Of a DNA stretch of 64,000 nucleotides, positions 55,290-64,000 are shown one piece after another. This DNA comes from Mercenaria mercenaria. Lineage: Eukaryota > Mollusca > Bivalvia > Venerida > Veneridae. A program made the translations under genes and the position numbers. How positions within the stretch are numbered: position 1 is the first letter of the stretch; each line of letters opens with the position of its first letter. The notes beneath the pieces are model-generated. The model was not told the DNA's origin, made no database searches, and saw nothing but the letters and a program-made list of their open reading frames with translations. The stretch is taken from NCBI RefSeq assembly GCF_021730395.1, contig NC_069361.1, positions 77,323,001 to 77,387,000 of the forward strand, read 5' to 3'.

Positions 55290-56680
55290 CCCCAAAATGT
55301 AAAAATGGTTACAAATGTGAAATAATTTAACATCACATGTAAAACTCTAAATGTAAAAATGAAGCTGGTCACATGTCATAAAAAACGTCACAAAAATAAA
55401 AAAAACAACACTGATTTGATCATAAATGTAAAAGATATTCCTACAAATGTAAAACCGATTTTGAAATTCGAAATTTGATGGAAAAACACAGTAGTTAAAA
55501 AAATGGGCGAATATTGTTTCAAAACAGGTCTACAAATACAACGTCTTCGTCACTGACATGAATAACGAGAATTATCTTTAAACGTGCATGCACTCACGAT
55601 CGGGTATTTATAAAGCAAAACAAAATGTAGTTTTAAAGTAAAACTTTCATGGTTTTTATGTAGGACTTTTTTGAAATTGCCAAGGGATACGAAATAACCA
55701 AAAGTTGACTGGGGGACGAGTTGACTAGGGGACGAGTTGACTGTAAATCGATAAAAAAAATTCAAAGGATGTAAAGCCGAACGCGATGCTGCAGTAGTGA
55801 CCGGAAAATTTGGTAGATAACGCGAAGCTTAATAACAACCTTTTTCGGCAACTTCGGCAAATCTTTGCATCATAGCATGCATGTGCAAGGGTGAAGCAAA
55901 TTTTGAATAAATTGAAGAAGTTCTTTGATTTTTGGCAGACATAAAATATCACGTTTATATTTAACCATGACCATTGTTTCTTGGATTTTGTATAATTATA
56001 TCTTGTTCTTTCAAAGCTACAGTTTAGCATTTAGGACGTCGCTTGTTAATTTTATTTTGTAAAAAGCCGTCAGTATAAATGTTATTTAGTTACATTATAT
56101 AATATGGTGAATCTTATCTATATCCCGTGATACTTTTTATCTGAGTGGTTTGACTTTCCTGTGAATCAGTAGAAATATCGCAAAAATTAAACAAGTGTCT
56201 GTCAAGAATGAATAATGTATATTACACAAAATGGTCCCGTTTTCATTACAATTAGAAAAGAATTTTGACCTATATTGAAGTTGATGTGTTTTGTTCTATT
56301 TATGTTATTTTTTTATTATTTTTTTATCAGAAAGTTACATTGAAAGTTAAAGCCCTGCTCCGCGGCTATTCAAATTCTATTGTGTGTATGCAACCCATGA
56401 TTACAATAGGTAACAGTTAAGAGCCACGTGCCACACTTCAGCACGCAAAACCACAGGTATTTTATATATAATTTTATATAAAATAGACTCTATTTTGACA
56501 GGCGTCAATGTTCAAAGTCAGGATTTTCGTGCTTTTTCTGTGACAATTTATGGTTAAGAGGTAGGACTGGAGCAGGTCTTTAAGATTGAAATATGTCTTA
56601 GACTTGTTTACTATCATTATGCGTTGCCGTCTTTAAATGAAGTTATTTTAATCACTACCATTTTTGTAAGGTCATGGTCA
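55290..56680. other. No firm gene
   Basis: Contains short repeated 'aaatgtaaaa' phrases (55295-55460) and AT-rich DNA. Minus-strand frames at 55550-56030 show no family signature. Confidence 0.35.
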
Positions 56681-56689
56681 TTTTGACGT

Positions 56690-56850
56690 CGTTTGATGTA
56701 GATACGCGTAGAGTTGACGTCATTTTGACGTCGTTCTCACTAGTAACAATTGATGTCAGCACCTTATCTTGAAAAGCGACATAGAGAGGATTTCAGCAAT
56801 GGATAGATAATTATTCAAACTTGGTAAAATTTTGGAACTGTATCCAGCAG
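56690..56850 (+). repeat. Dispersed repeat with 'gacgtca' motifs, copy 2
   Basis: Same block order as 50570-50790: 'gttgacgtcattttgacgtc', 'aacaattgatgtcagcacct', 'tcttgaaaagcg', 'tcagcaatgg' and 'ccagcagg'. Direct orientation relative to copy 1. Confidence 0.55.
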
Positions 56851-57232
56851 GTGTGTTTATTTTCTTTGTTTTAGAAAATATTTATGAATCTATTTCAAAA
56901 AGTTTAGATCGTGTGAATTTTTGTTACCCTTGGAGAAGTCTGGTTATGGACGGATTTTCTGTGCATGTTGTACATAGGGACTTTACACATTTTCCACAAA
57001 TGAAAACTAACAAAACCCGTCGTTGTAAAAGTCAAATCCGATGACCTTCAATTAGCTCATGCACATATGTTTATAGAAATAAACTGATAATGCAATACCG
57101 ACAGTTTATTTGTTCATTTATTGTAAAACTAGCGAAAAACTTCACCTCGACCCTGTCAGTTTTAAAAAGGGTGATATAAATTCAAAATCTCATTTAAAAT
57201 TCAGCACAATTTTCACAATACGTAAATTCGAC

Positions 57233-57278
57233 ATGGAGTATAGCGAAAATCCAGGTTCCAGTAGTGAAATAGAGGATA
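57233..57278 (+). CDS. Unknown gene, exon 1
   Basis: Fifteen codons plus one base, acidic and Ser-rich. The frame is open upstream to 57110, so an earlier start is possible. The ATG at 57233 is the last in-frame one before the donor. Confidence 0.5.
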
Positions 57279-59691
57279 GTATGTTATTTGCCTTCTTTTC
57301 GGTAGATTCAGAAATATTTTTACTTTTTAAAATATTTTTTCTGCGTTACTTTCCTATTATCTATTAACATAATTTACATACACCACGAGTGTTTGCTTTT
57401 TATCTACCAAGGTATGATTTATAAAAATTTACATATGGTAGCAAAACAGATCAAAGACAGATTTTACAAGGTGCATGTAAATATAAAGACATTTTTTCAA
57501 AGCACAGAGCTTTTAAAAGCCATCGATCAGTATTATTTTCGTTCATTTACAATTTAATTTTTTTTATCTTTTCCAAAAATATTAAAAACCAGGAATTTGA
57601 GGTGATGGAATTATGGTTAAGTTTCTCTTTTACATTCAGTTGTAACTAATTACTTTAGTTATTCGTTTATTGTTTATTTCAAGATTTCAAGACTTTCCTA
57701 CAGATGTTTTTTAAACATTTTTAAGCAAGAAATTTTGAAATCACAGGACTTTTTTAAAAATAAGATATAGCTTATAGACATTTTTTTCTGCGATTAGTTT
57801 ATAAGAATGTTTCACTGGTTGAAGGTGCCGATGGAAATATTTTACCCGAGGGTAACTGTTTAGACGGTAACGAGCCTTTGCCGAGTAACGGCAAAACAGT
57901 TACCCGAGAGCCTGATATTTCCACCCGCACCTTCAACTAGTGAGGGATTCTTTTCCTTGTAGGACATGGCTGAACAGCTCGAAACTGTTTCATCTTTCGT
58001 GCAGAAATGACTGGTTTTACTTACTATAGTTTACATTTTCTTTACAGAAATGGCTGATGTCAAATACGGTTGAAATCATTCATGCAGAAAACAGTGATAA
58101 GACACACATTTTTATATTTTCATTGTAGAAATGGCGGTTAGTGTCATCTTTGTCTACAATTTCTGACAAAATGGCTAACATGCTTGCTATTTTCTTCCAT
58201 GAGTCTGCTGTTATTTCAGCTGCTTTTTAGGCTTGTCGAAGAAATGGACGATGGTGAAATGTAGTTTTATATTTGTCTTGCAGAAATGGCTGATACTCGA
58301 AAACAGTCTCTGTTAGAGGAGCTAAAGTTTCTACCAGAAGCAGACCCGGTAAGGCTTTAAACTTTTTTTATAACTCTATCCCTGGTAGGGACATAAACAG
58401 TTTCCCTGGGAAAATGGTCCTATAACAGACGCTTTAATGATATTAACTGTTTCTGAAATCGAAAGAGAAAATTATAAGTTTCCGTAAACAGACCAAACAG
58501 TTCCCTAATTCAGATTCCATAATCTGTAATCAGATCCGTTACAAACATTAAATAAAATACTTCTGTGAAAGTCCTTTGAGGTTTGAAAACATCGGAAATC
58601 AGACCCAGCCAGAAGATGACATACCCGTTAAAGACATGAATTGTTTGTGCAAACATACCCGAAATGTTTGTGTGTAAACAGACCAGGTTTCCCAGACCGG
58701 ATAAGAAAATAAAATATTTCTGCAAACCGACCCATTAGGGACATAAAATATTAGTATAAACATTCGAAAAATAATTTCTAAATCATTTACGACGTACTAA
58801 GACGTACTTTGTAAGTCCATTGTGTCCAACTCCGCCCACACTTAATAGCCTGATTTGCTTCAAACTTTCACAGATGAACAACCTTGATGTGCATATGACC
58901 ATAAATGAAGGAACTTTCGTTGTGACTATTTTTACCGCAGTTATGGCCATTTGATAGTTTTGCTTTAAAGAATGAAGAGAAAAATCTTGTGTGCCCAACT
59001 CCTCAAACACTATTAAAAGGATATGCTTGAACGTTTCACAGATGAAGGACCTTGATGTGAAGATGACCATAAATTATGGTCTTTTTACTGTGGCTACTGT
59101 TTTTCCTAGATTTATGGCTGTTCTTAATTTCACAAAATAGGCCATAGTAAAGAAATTTGGTGTGTTCAACTTCTCATACACTTTTTTAAAGAAATGGATT
59201 CAAAGTTGCTCAGATGCACAACCTTTCTGAATACAATTTACTTCAAACATTTAGTCGAACATTCTTCATGTGAAGATGGTCGGTACTAAAAGCTTTACTA
59301 TATAGAGGATGTTGCAATATATGGGGACATCCTTGTCCAATGGAAACAATTTTAGTCATACCAAATTCTTTTATTTTTTTTCAAATTTCCCAACCCTGTA
59401 AGGTTGAGGACGAAAAAATGTCAGGAAGCTTATCTTGTTTATAAACAGATCCGTAAATCATGTCATTTTCAGTCAAAATCGTCGGCATCGGGAAAAAAGA
59501 AACTGAAAAAGCGCAGGGACAGCAAAATTATACAAAAGAAGAAGGTAGATACAAAAGAACAAGAAGATAACCCCGCTATATCTGTGGGTGAAGATTTTGA
59601 ATATAAATGGCCGACATGCGCTTGTGGCATGAACCATCCCCCGATTCCGTCTTTCTCTCCGCCTGATGGTATCAGATGCTCGTACTACTGG
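57233..59691 (+). CDS. Unrecognised gene, three linked exons (3' end uncertain)
   Basis: Exons 57233-57278, 58284-58348 and 59473-59691 join in phases 1 and 0 to give 110 open codons. Signals are gat a|gtatgt, cttgcag, cccg|gtaagg, cattttcag and tactgg|gtatgt. The product starts MEYSENPGSSSEIED and continues ADTRKQSLLEELKF. It then has a strongly basic stretch (KKKLKKRRDSKIIQKKK, about residues 45-61, possible nuclear signal) and ends in a WPTCACGMNHPPIPSF segment with Cys at 86, 88 and 106 and His at 92, possibly metal binding. I recognise no family. The third donor shows more exons follow; a candidate last exon is at 60711-60785. Confidence 0.6.
57813..57943. mobile_element. Fold-back MITE in intron 1 of the unknown gene
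   Basis: 'cactggttgaaggtgc' and 'gcaccttcaactagtg' end a 131-bp palindrome whose arms (about 55 bp) also pair 'gggtaactgttt' with 'aaacagttaccc'-type sequence. No coding content. Confidence 0.75.
57990..58290 (+). repeat. 41-bp array of acceptor-like units ending at exon 2
   Basis: 'cagaaatg'-like cores at 58002, 58045, 58085, 58126, 58167, 58240 and 58281 are spaced mostly 40-43 bp. The last one is the acceptor and first codons of exon 2 (cttgcag|aaatggctgat). The array is related to 53960-54400. Confidence 0.7.
58284..58348 (+). CDS. Unknown gene, exon 2
   Basis: Two bases finish a split lysine codon, then MADTRKQSLLEELKFLPEAD plus a proline codon to donor 'gtaagg'. The internal ATG could itself be a start if exon 1 is untranslated. 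Confidence 0.65.
58780..59260. repeat. Three diverged tandem units in intron 2
   Basis: 'tcacagatgaacaaccttga' near 58868, 'tcacagatgaaggaccttga' near 59035 and 'tcagatgcacaaccttt' near 59208 mark units of about 167-172 bp. Each also has 'gtgcccaactcctc'-like and 'gaccataaat' blocks. The minus frame 58783-59070 is an artefact. Confidence 0.75.
59473..59691 (+). CDS. Unknown gene, exon 3
   Basis: 73 codons between good splice sites. A basic, Lys/Arg-rich first half is followed by the Cys/His/Pro-rich segment ending GIRCSYYW. Composition differs sharply from the surrounding AT-rich frames, supporting real coding. Confidence 0.7.
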
Positions 59692-60117
59692 GTATGTAAT
59701 TTTCGAGGTGTCGCCTAGGGTCTTTTGATATTTTACGGTCTAAAGTTACCGGCATTGACTTCAGAAAATACCGCCATCAAATCGTTTCTTTTATGATGAA
59801 CTCGAAACTGCTGCAGATTCTATCAGCTATGTTATGAGTACGCTATGCATTACAAATCATTACGTCTGTGGCAGTATCAAATGTTAAAAAATTCAGTGTC
59901 AAAAGACACTGTCACAGCATACCAATGTCAAGAAATGTTTAGGCTTTCCAAGAAGTGTTTTTTTGTTTTTTTTTGCCAAATAGATATGTTCCTGCGTCAA
60001 AATGTATGTCATCTTGTCTGTGAATAATGTGAAATTGTCTATGGAATGTGTTATATAATGTGAAATGTTTATTGTATCTTATCAAAGTACGACGTGCACT
60101 TGCCATTTATATAAACT

Positions 60118-60170
60118 AACTGATTGGCTTGTCGGTCAGTAGTCAGAACTATTGCCTGAGGTCCGAAGCT
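60118..60170. mobile_element. Half copy of the 34444 MITE
   Basis: 'actgattggcttgtcggtca' and 'gtagtcagaactatt' match the left half of the family, as at 47773. Confidence 0.4.
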
Positions 60171-60710
60171 TCTCTAAGCTCTGTAGCAATATGTATTCAA
60201 TGTAACTACAAGGAAATTCATTGATGCAAGCATCAAAGACGCCGCCAAGTGTTGTGTCTGAAGTACATTTATTGCAATATGAGAAATCACCTAATCATTA
60301 CTTTATTAGTCTGACTGGCTACAAGTTATCAACATTAGCACATAAAACAATATAATGTTATAAACTGTTTAAAACATGAAGAATAAACATGATAGAAAAG
60401 TTTTACCATGCAATACAAATCCTCTACCTGCAATGATATTAACATTGCGAGTAGGTGGTCCCTTTACATACAAAATTAAAGTAATTATTTCACTAACTAA
60501 GGTTACCTCCTGTGAAAAGTTCTTATATGCAGGAGCGTGTGTATGAAGTTTCACAGAAATGCAGTTTGTTGCGAAATGAGGAAATGTTGAAATTATTTCA
60601 AAGTTGTGGTTCACAGAAACCATTATTTTTATTATCATGTAGTGTAATGAGTGTTTTCTATTTACTGATGAAGTTTTATGGACCTTAGTCACCTACATTA
60701 TAGATTTCAG

Positions 60711-60785
60711 AATGCAGATTATACACAGCAATTTACTGTTTCCGTTGCCAAAAAAACCCAAAAATTTTGTCCAAGAAAAGAATGA
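60711..60785 (+). CDS. Candidate last exon of the unknown gene
   Basis: After 'tagatttcag' a phase-0 frame reads NADYTQQFTVSVAKKTQKFC.. to TGA at 60783. The phase fits exon 3, but the acceptor tract is weak and nothing else supports it. Confidence 0.25.
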   Translation, partial: NADYTQQFTVSVAKKTQKFCPRKE

Positions 60786-60789
60786 TATA

Positions 60790-62085
60790 ACATAAATAAT
60801 CTCTATATTGCCCCTATTCACAAAGCATGAATCTTTCTTATATACTTTTGAATATCATAGAATTCATTTTTTTTCGGACGAACGATAAACTTGAAGTCCT
60901 CGTTGAACTGTAAGGTTACTAGGAGTATGTCAGTGTCTAGTTCAAATCTAATATTACAAGAAATTTAGCAAGCATAATAACCCACTGCCAAAGTGTAGAA
61001 AATATTTCAATGAAAATGTTTTTTTTCTGTTGTTTTTTTTTGTCAGGAATGGACAAATACAAAAACTATCTATTAAATTAAAAACAAAAAAGAAAAAAAA
61101 CAAGCAAGTAACAAAATATAATAAAACCAGAGCAACTGACTAGTCATATAAGATCAATGAACATAGAAATTCAACAAGGAATTCTATTTTAAAGTCACTG
61201 ATGCTTTGATAAGTTATGGTCCCATGGCTTTTGATATTTCGATTTAACCACATTTAAAGAAGTATTAACTTGTCACTGACAAATTCAGCCAAATGCTCTT
61301 TAGCCTATTGCACACCTTAGTTGACAGTGTATATCTGTAAACAATGAGTAGATCTATATGACACATAAGCAAAAAAAAAAAAAAAAAAAAAAAATAGAAA
61401 GAAAAAAAAAAACAGACAAAAAAACAAATAGAAATAGGAATTTGCAAAAGTGTGCGCATTCTGAAATTACATCTACACTGTACCTATCAACAAAGAAAAT
61501 AAGACAAAAAGGTTAAAAATAAGTTAACAGCGGCACTTCCTTCGTTCATTTCAACATATCTATGCTTATTGATTCCTTTATTTACTTTGTAAATACGTTT
61601 TTTTCCAAGGAATTTTTATGCAGGCAAATTGTAATTTTCCATAAATTTTTTTTTAATATTCTCTTCGAAGTTGTAAAATACACGAACGCTCCCTTGTCCA
61701 GGCGATTCACGCGTTACAGTATGGTATATATGCGGTCTGTTCTATTTATAGAAAATGAGATAGGTAAGTAGGTCATGCTAAGACTAGAAATAGAAAACTT
61801 GACTTACAGAGTAACCTCCCTTATCAATAAATCGGATCAACATTTTTGACGAAATTGTAAATAAAAAAAATATGTTCTGTTCTACAAATAAGGAGAGGAA
61901 AGACAGATAGCTTTGTTTTAAATCACATAATAAGTTGCATTACATACATTTTTTATGTTTTCTTTTTGCCATTTTTTGTTTATTCACTAAAATGTATTGT
62001 GCAATATCGTTGATCCTTTTACAAACTATTCACTGTGTTCAGTTTATCACTCCGAAACTATTCATTACCATCTTTACAGGGTCCG
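60790..62085. other. No firm feature
   Basis: AT-rich, with A-runs at 61371-61395. The stretch 61624-61764 lies between 'tatgcag' and 'ataggtaagt', and one frame is open, but its phase does not fit the unknown gene. Confidence 0.35.
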
Positions 62086-62089
62086 AAAT

Positions 62090-62390
62090 AAAAGTGTACC
62101 CATATACCGACACCGACTTCAGGCGCGTCAGAATTTAAAAGTGAGCTAGTGAGTCCACATAAATAGAGCAAATGCAGTTTACTTCTTTACTGGGCATTTC
62201 TTCGCACATACATGACTTTACCAAGCTTGTATGTATGCGACTATATACCCTTTGTAAGTTATAAAGTCGTGTCTAAGTTTCACTTATTTCTCATTTTGTA
62301 TATTAAAATATGGACTAGGGTATGTATTTGATATATCATCACCGAAAGGAGACAATTGAAATTTACGAAGGAGCTAGTGAAAAATCAGAA
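62090..62390 (+). repeat. Dispersed about 300-bp repeat, copy 1
   Basis: 'acccatataccgacaccgac', 'aaatagagcaaatgcagttt', 'catgactttaccaag' and 'atatcatcaccgaaaggaga' recur in order at 63657-64000. No open frame or inverted ends seen. Confidence 0.75.
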
Positions 62391-62394
62391 TTGT

Positions 62395-63655
62395 CTCTTA
62401 CGGAATGTATTTTCTTATCTCAACTGCAAACAAACATTTTCTTTTGTTTTTGCTAAATTGAGGAATCAATTTCTGTTTATATTGCATAAGTTGACAAATA
62501 AATCCAATATTCAGACGCACAACGTTTTAATGAGAAGATTGACTGACAGAGAACGAACAAAGGACTATATCAAGCTTTGGTACTTAGGCTCAGGATAAAA
62601 GTTATTATTCTACAATTAGAAAAAAGTTGAAAGTTTCATTCGAATCTATCTTAACAGATCATCTGTGCTTACATAACAAGTAACAGACATGCTGAAAAGT
62701 TAAATTCTGTACTTTAATGGACAGTTCTTAGCAATTGCGGATAGTTTCCTACTCGGCCTATCAGAACACTTAAACGGAATCAATTATCAGGCTGATCAAG
62801 ACAGAGCGGGTAAGGCTTTTTGATCGTACCTGGCCAGCACTCTACTGTAGTGGAATTCCGTTCGGAAAATCAATTTATGCTTTCCCTTCCGAACGAGAAC
62901 TGTTACTAAAATACGAACTTTTTCTCTGGATCACAATCTTTTAACTGCTCCTTGAAATGGCCCAATGCAAAAGATAAAATAAACGTTAAATATTGCATGT
63001 TAACCAGACATTATCTAAATTCTATCATATTTCAAGCTTCCGGACTGGAAGCGTGACCTGTCGGAAATAATAATTTCATACTGAATTGCATTAATATTGT
63101 CATCAACAAATACGCCGTATTATCAAATTGTGAAAGATAGGAATTAAAATTGAGAATGTTATATGACACACATACAAGACGAAAATAGATGCACCGGAAT
63201 TTCTGGAAGGAAAGACCATACAATCTTACAATTCCAGTTATAGCACAATTAGTCCAATATATAGTACACTTTGTTCTGCCTTTGCGACATGTGATCTGTC
63301 AGCACTGTCGCCATTTAGCCCAGTACTTTGGTAAGTACCCTTTAACATTAGTGACTTGTCAACTGAAAATGGACAAGTTCCATTATCAGACTATTAGAAA
63401 AGCGGTTAAGTAATTTAATACAGAACACATGATATTGAAATCCACAAAATTTAATCAAATCTGGTAAAACTTAATCAAATTAGTTTTTATATAGAAAGTT
63501 AAACCATCACTTACATCTTGGTTTTTTTTTAAGTAGCGATCTGCTTTTATTGGGAAAGTAAGTCTTGAAATCAGTATGCTGAAATGTCGAAACACACCGT
63601 ATAGAGTGGATTTATATGAATAAAGAACAGCTGGATTTAGTGGTGTTCAGCCTAA
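62395..63655. other. No firm feature
   Basis: The stretch 63232-63331 lies between 'acaattccag' and 'tttggtaagt' and has an open frame (ICQHCRHLAQYF) in the phase that would need two bases from a preceding exon. It is a weak exon candidate only. Confidence 0.3.
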
Positions 63656-63656
63656 A

Positions 63657-64000
63657 AGTGTATCCCATATACTCGACACCGCCTTCAGGGCGGCGTAGAA
63701 TTATAAAGAGTGATGCTTAGTGATGCACACTGGGAAATAGAGCAAATGGCAGTTTACTGTAGTGTTACTGGAGCAATCTTTCACATAACATGACTTTACC
63801 AAGTTGTATATGTTGCGACTATATACACCTTTTGTAAGTTTCATAAAGTCGATGTCTAAAGTTTCAAACTTTCAATTCTCTCAGTTTGTATATTAAAATT
63901 ATGAGACATAGAGGATATTTGTTTGTTTGCATATATCATCACCGATAAGGCAGACAATTGAATATTTTTACGAAGGCGGAGCCTGAGTGAAAATATCAGA
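63657..64000 (+). repeat. Dispersed about 300-bp repeat, copy 2 (runs to the window edge)
   Basis: Direct-orientation relative of 62090-62390 at roughly 80% identity with many one-base indels. It also includes 'gaggatatttgtttgttt', which occurs alone next to SLC49A4 exon 2 (37653). Confidence 0.75.

Noticed and set aside
61265-61459. Phe-rich minus-strand frame
   Set aside because: It translates an A-run and its surroundings.

Overview
The window looks like accessory-rich nuclear DNA of a bivalve mollusc, most likely a venerid clam. It is AT-rich, has short exons in long introns, and is packed with dispersed repeat families I recall from clam genomes: the 'gagccgcgcc' fold-back element, the 'ggtcaaggtcac' and 'aacttggtcagaatgtt' tandem families, tRNA-headed SINEs and mariner copies. 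The species call is from memory of those repeats, not from a search. I see no bacterial features, CRISPR, rRNA, intact tRNA gene, or capsid- or envelope-bearing element.

Three spliced genes can be supported. (1) A two-exon gene at 6524-7617 (+) encodes a 221-residue BLES03/C11orf68 homologue (UPF0696, DUF1917). (2) A 13-exon gene at 29669-38895 (-) encodes a 529-residue SLC49A4 (DIRC2) homologue, a lysosomal major-facilitator transporter. Every exon joint keeps frame and the product follows the human protein end to end. (3) An unrecognised gene at 57233-59691 or beyond (+) has three phase-compatible exons and a small Cys/His motif. An acidic open exon at 40170-40479 (-) with a good donor may begin a further gene.

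Layout: 1-900, array of exact 145-bp units; 1066-6202, a pair of near-identical 560-bp inverted arms around a complete but frame-broken mariner, a tRNA SINE and fold-back elements; 6524-8000, BLES03; 8230-12345, a 1.5-kb tandem duplication carrying tRNA-like heads; 12632-15985, 0.85-kb inverted arms around a scrambled second mariner; 16600-19640, diverged tandem families; 20500-23210, SINE, microsatellite and a 48-bp minisatellite; 24880-26105, two inverted copies of a G/C-tract element; 26462-28042, an unclassified element with terminal inverted repeats; 28300-38900, SLC49A4; 40170-52260, scattered repeats and minisatellites; 53960-59700, the unknown gene and its repeat-filled introns; 59700-64000, mostly anonymous sequence with a direct repeat pair at 62090 and 63657.

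The genes do not form an operon or shared pathway. The most interesting pattern is local. In SLC49A4 a 130-bp minisatellite seems to have grown out of the exon 9/intron 9 border and carries donor-like subunits. In the unknown gene, exon 2 begins inside an array of 41-bp units carrying acceptor-like cag/aaatgg sites. I found no clear new defence, transport or biosynthetic system.
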